From contig JAKCPI010004364.1 of NCBI GenBank assembly GCA_023213315.1, forward strand, positions 1-64,000: a stretch of 64,000 bases of DNA, in the 5' to 3' direction. Both the position numbers and the translations under genes were made by a program. This stretch comes from Euborellia annulipes (taxonomy: Eukaryota; Arthropoda; Insecta; Dermaptera; Anisolabididae). Numbering within the stretch: the first letter of the stretch is position 1; each line of letters begins with the position of its first letter. Shown piece after piece: positions 61,228-64,000 of the stretch. The notes under the pieces were generated by a model. It worked only from the letters and a program-made list of their open reading frames with translations. It did not search any database and was not told where the DNA came from.

Positions 61228-61640
61228 CACACTTTTTTCTCATTTACACTCACATTCACACACACACATTCATACAGTCTTTTCGGCAACTTAGGCCATA
61301 TAAGACTTTGACGATAACCGTTGTAGAGAATATATCTATTGTGGGGTCAGGCATTTCTTTATATTCTATACGAGGAAGTAACGAAGAAATCGGCGAAAAC
61401 ATCTTATGGATGAGCCCTACAATGCACAACAATAATTCTTTTTTTTTTTTTTTTTTTTTTAAATAGGCAAGAAATTCTTGAACTGACTGTTAAAATGTGT
61501 ATATGGTCGTCCACATATTAAGTCACTCCTTTTTTGACGATATTCAAGTCCCCCTCCCGGTCACAAAACCCCCCTACAAATATTATGTCACAACATAGAA
61601 CTACCCAGCCCCATAAATATCGCACCATATTCTGTTGTAT

Positions 61641-61865
61641 ATTGAACGCCACAATTAAGTCCCCACCTGATAGCTAGAGCCTTAAGTATATGGTATAGTA
61701 TATGGTGTATAGTGAAATAATTTTAATGACCGAAAAGGTAAAATCTGGTATAGATGATTTTATTTTACCTTTTCAAATTAAAATTTATTTTACCATATAC
61801 CCTCTACTATACCATAGACTTGAGGCTCTAACTATCAGGTGGGGACTTAATTGTGGCGCTCACTG
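61641..61865 (+). mobile_element. TA-flanked MITE, Tc1-like, family T1
   Basis: Long inverted repeats built on aacgccacaattaagtcc and aggtggggacttaattgtgg; same ends as 13699-13893, with a diverged left tip. Lies in intron 11. Confidence 0.78.
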
Positions 61866-62701
61866 TACCTTAATGATAAATGATAAAATTTCTTATACAA
61901 AATTAATAAAATTTTCACGTGTTTTTTTTAGTAAAATTTCCATTTTTTCCCTCTTTTGCGAAAATCATTTGACCTTTTTTTTTCTTTGTATATGAGCTGT
62001 ATCTAAATCAAGTTTCGTTTTATAAATTCAACTTTGAATTGTGACTGATGTCACACTTAGAGAAACCCCCGGGGTCCCCCAACGTTTTGTCGAGCCCCCC
62101 CCCCCCTCTAACGCCTTACTTAATATACTCCTAATCTATGAGAACCGTTTTTTTTATTGGTTTAATGTTAAATCTTCTCCATGGCAGGTTTTAAAAGTGT
62201 AACGTGAATTTGCCAGGTTTTGCTAAACTGCAGTTATGAATTTATCTCCTATTTAGCATGAAGCAGGGTTCCTCCGGGGTTTTATGGTAAATAATGAAAA
62301 CTTTATTTTTAAATAAAAATATCCATAAATTCATGCTCTAGAGCAGTGATGGCGTATCTATGAACCGTGGGTCAGACACTGACCCTCGCAAACTTTTTTA
62401 ACTGACCCACGAATTTTTAAATCGCCAAACCACCCCCATTTTTTCCCCGTTAAGCCAATTGAATTTTAAAGATGTTTAGTTTTAAAAATACTCAGTTAAA
62501 AATTAACTCTGGTGCAAATGGGGATTAGTGACCCACGAGCTAGTACTAAAAAAATTTGACCCACGTCTCAAAATGGTTCGCAATCCCTTCACTAGAGGCA
62601 TGATCGCAGATTGGTCAGAGAGGGATAAAGGTATAAATCCCCCCCAACCCGGGTCCTCTGAGGGGGCCAGGATTCACCCGTTAACCATATTCCTAATGTA
62701 A

Positions 62702-63359
62702 AAATCTGGTGTGACTGGCGCACAGCACACAACTTTCTCTTACCTTCGGTAATCTAATGTTGTGTACTGTGCTTGTCACACCAGATTTTTTGTGTCGACA
62801 TGTATTTAGTTTCCGACAGTACGGTCCATTCGATTTTCAAGATGTAAAATTTATAAGTATGACAAAATATTTATATTTTGTTACCATGGCAACCATTTCT
62901 CCTATCTTTTCTATGGAGTACAGGAGTAAAGTGGTCTTCAGAAGATTTCAATCACAAAATGAGAATATACATTTTTAAAGAGAATCTAAAAAATAATTGA
63001 TTTTTGAATTTAAAAAAAATCGTTGGAGCAAATTTTGAGAAAATCGAAAAAAACTGAAAAAGTGCATCAGTAAAGTACTAGTACTCTTTGGTCGATTTTG
63101 TTCAAAAGCTTCGTGTCATGTCCCATGGGGGTGCCTAACTTAAATATAAAATTTCAACTTCCTAGCTCTTTTCGTTCTTGAGATATTTTGTTCACAGACA
63201 CAGACACACAGACAGACCATGTCGCGAAAACCACTTTTTTGGATTCAGGGGACCTCAAAACGTGTATATCCATCAAAATCTCGACATCGAATTTTTGACA
63301 TGAATCCAATACTTTCTCTCTCTATATATATTAACATATATATAGAGGTAGAGAAAGTA
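62702..63359 (-). repeat. Hairpin-ended repeat (family R), near full length
   Basis: One end (62702-62787) is a hairpin with arms aatctggtgtgac...gcacagcacacaac and gttgtgtactgtgcttgtca. The other end (63310-63359) is a hairpin tactttctctctc...gagaaagta. Between are constant blocks: cgacagtacggtcc, gtaaagtactagtactcttt, ctcgacatcgaatttttgac. No ORF of known type. Best reference copy in the window. Confidence 0.85.
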
Positions 63360-63763
63360 AAAATATTTTTAAATATTTTTTTCTTTCTGAAGCGCATATA
63401 TTCGGTTTTATAATTTAAAGGTATGAGAGGGGAGGAAAGGGTATTTATTTAATATATAACCCCGAGCCCTTTATTTTTCTCTTTCTCTATCTCGTCTCTA
63501 TGGAGGGGGTGGGAGGTTAGCTCCAACCCCCTGGTTGCGTGGCCCATGATAAATTATTCTTAAGTTTATATTTTAGAGGATACTTTTTCTATTGATTGAT
63601 TGTAAACGATGTATAATTAAATAATAGATTTACAACATAATTTTTTTCATATATAATTTATTCAAATAAATATTTATTTAAATATAATTAATATGATTAT
63701 ATTTGTATAGGACTACTATTATTATTATTATGGTTGAAAAAATAAATAACTATTTAATTCCAG

Positions 63764-63863
63764 GTGCCTCCCGTAATTACAACTCGGCCAGGTTCACGTA
63801 AAAACCATTCTCCAAAGCACGTTGAGAAGAAACCACCTGGCAAGGCGGATAAACCGGAAACAG
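63764..63863 (+). CDS. Six-module Cys-pair protein, exon 12 (basic linker; gene continues)
   Basis: Acceptor taattccag at 63755-63763 and donor GTAGGC at 63864; phase 0 in, phase 1 out. It reads VPPVITTRPGSRKNHSPK, then HVEKKPPGKADKPET. The segment is Lys/Pro-rich and probably disordered; a nuclear-localisation role is possible but unproven. The gene continues past the window. The 12 exons in hand add up to 2665 coding nt. Confidence 0.85.
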
Positions 63864-64000
63864 GTAGGCTCTCTCGACAAGTTTAACTGAATTGTAGGTT
63901 TTGTTCTTCGATAGGATTTTTTTCTACTCATCTATTCACCCTTTTCTCTATATTGTTTCTATTCACATTTACATAATAATAGCATTTAAGGTGTTTTTTA

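Noticed and set aside
1..64000. CRISPR arrays, bacterial operons, phage genes
   Set aside because: No regularly spaced direct repeats, no ribosome-binding-site-led gene trains; splice signals and SINE/MITE content show eukaryotic nuclear DNA.

Overview
This is AT-rich eukaryotic DNA. It has spliceosomal GT-AG introns, very large introns, long interspersed-repeat tracts, tRNA-like SINEs and many small DNA transposons. Two conserved animal protein genes lie in tandem on the + strand. The repeat content and the gene structure suggest an arthropod; a copepod of the sea-louse type is my guess from general familiarity with such repeats, not something the sequence proves. There are no prokaryotic operons, rRNA genes or convincing functional tRNA genes.

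Layout. 1-21.9 kb holds no recognised host exon. It contains a TTAA-flanked miniature element and an inverted partial copy, SINEs, a mariner 3' fragment, hairpin-ended repeats, a LINE 3' end and hammerhead-ribozyme-like motifs. 21.9-25.8 kb holds the last three coding exons of a MYLIP/IDOL (insect Dnr1) E3 ubiquitin ligase: the C-terminal part of the FERM domain, a linker and a C-terminal RING finger, ending in TAA at 25830-25832. The earlier FERM exons were not found and probably lie upstream of this window or far upstream within it. 26-31 kb is repeat-rich intergenic DNA. From about 31.1 kb to the right edge there is one large gene with 12 exons in this window, about 2.67 kb coding, about 888 residues, open at the 3' side. 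All splice phases agree. It encodes six successive modules, each with two Cys-x2-Cys pairs (about 60-120 residues apart, most with a YFPF/L-like block between them) followed by an aromatic/charged tail (QW-x-x-x-E ... R-x-Y). I cannot name the family with confidence. Its introns of 0.4-9.5 kb carry most of the mobile elements.

Mobile landscape. At least eight families recur: (1) a ~660 bp repeat with a hairpin at each end, in more than a dozen pieces; (2) TTAA-flanked piggyBac-like MITEs, two of which sit inside other repeats so that the empty site can be read; (3) several small hAT-like elements with 8-bp target duplications; (4) TA-flanked Tc1/pogo-like MITEs; (5) two or three tRNA-like SINE families; (6) LINE 3' fragments, one split by a hairpin-ended repeat; (7) fold-back palindromes of 0.15-0.48 kb; (8) several hammerhead-like ribozyme cores, mostly inside those fold-backs, whose helix I and II sequences differ from copy to copy while keeping pairing.

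How the parts relate. The two host genes show no obvious functional link. MYLIP marks lipoprotein-receptor and caspase-pathway targets for degradation in animals. The multi-module Cys protein is probably a zinc-binding scaffold, but its role is unknown. The most unusual signals are the ribozyme-bearing fold-backs, the hairpin-ended repeat family and the six-fold Cys-module architecture.
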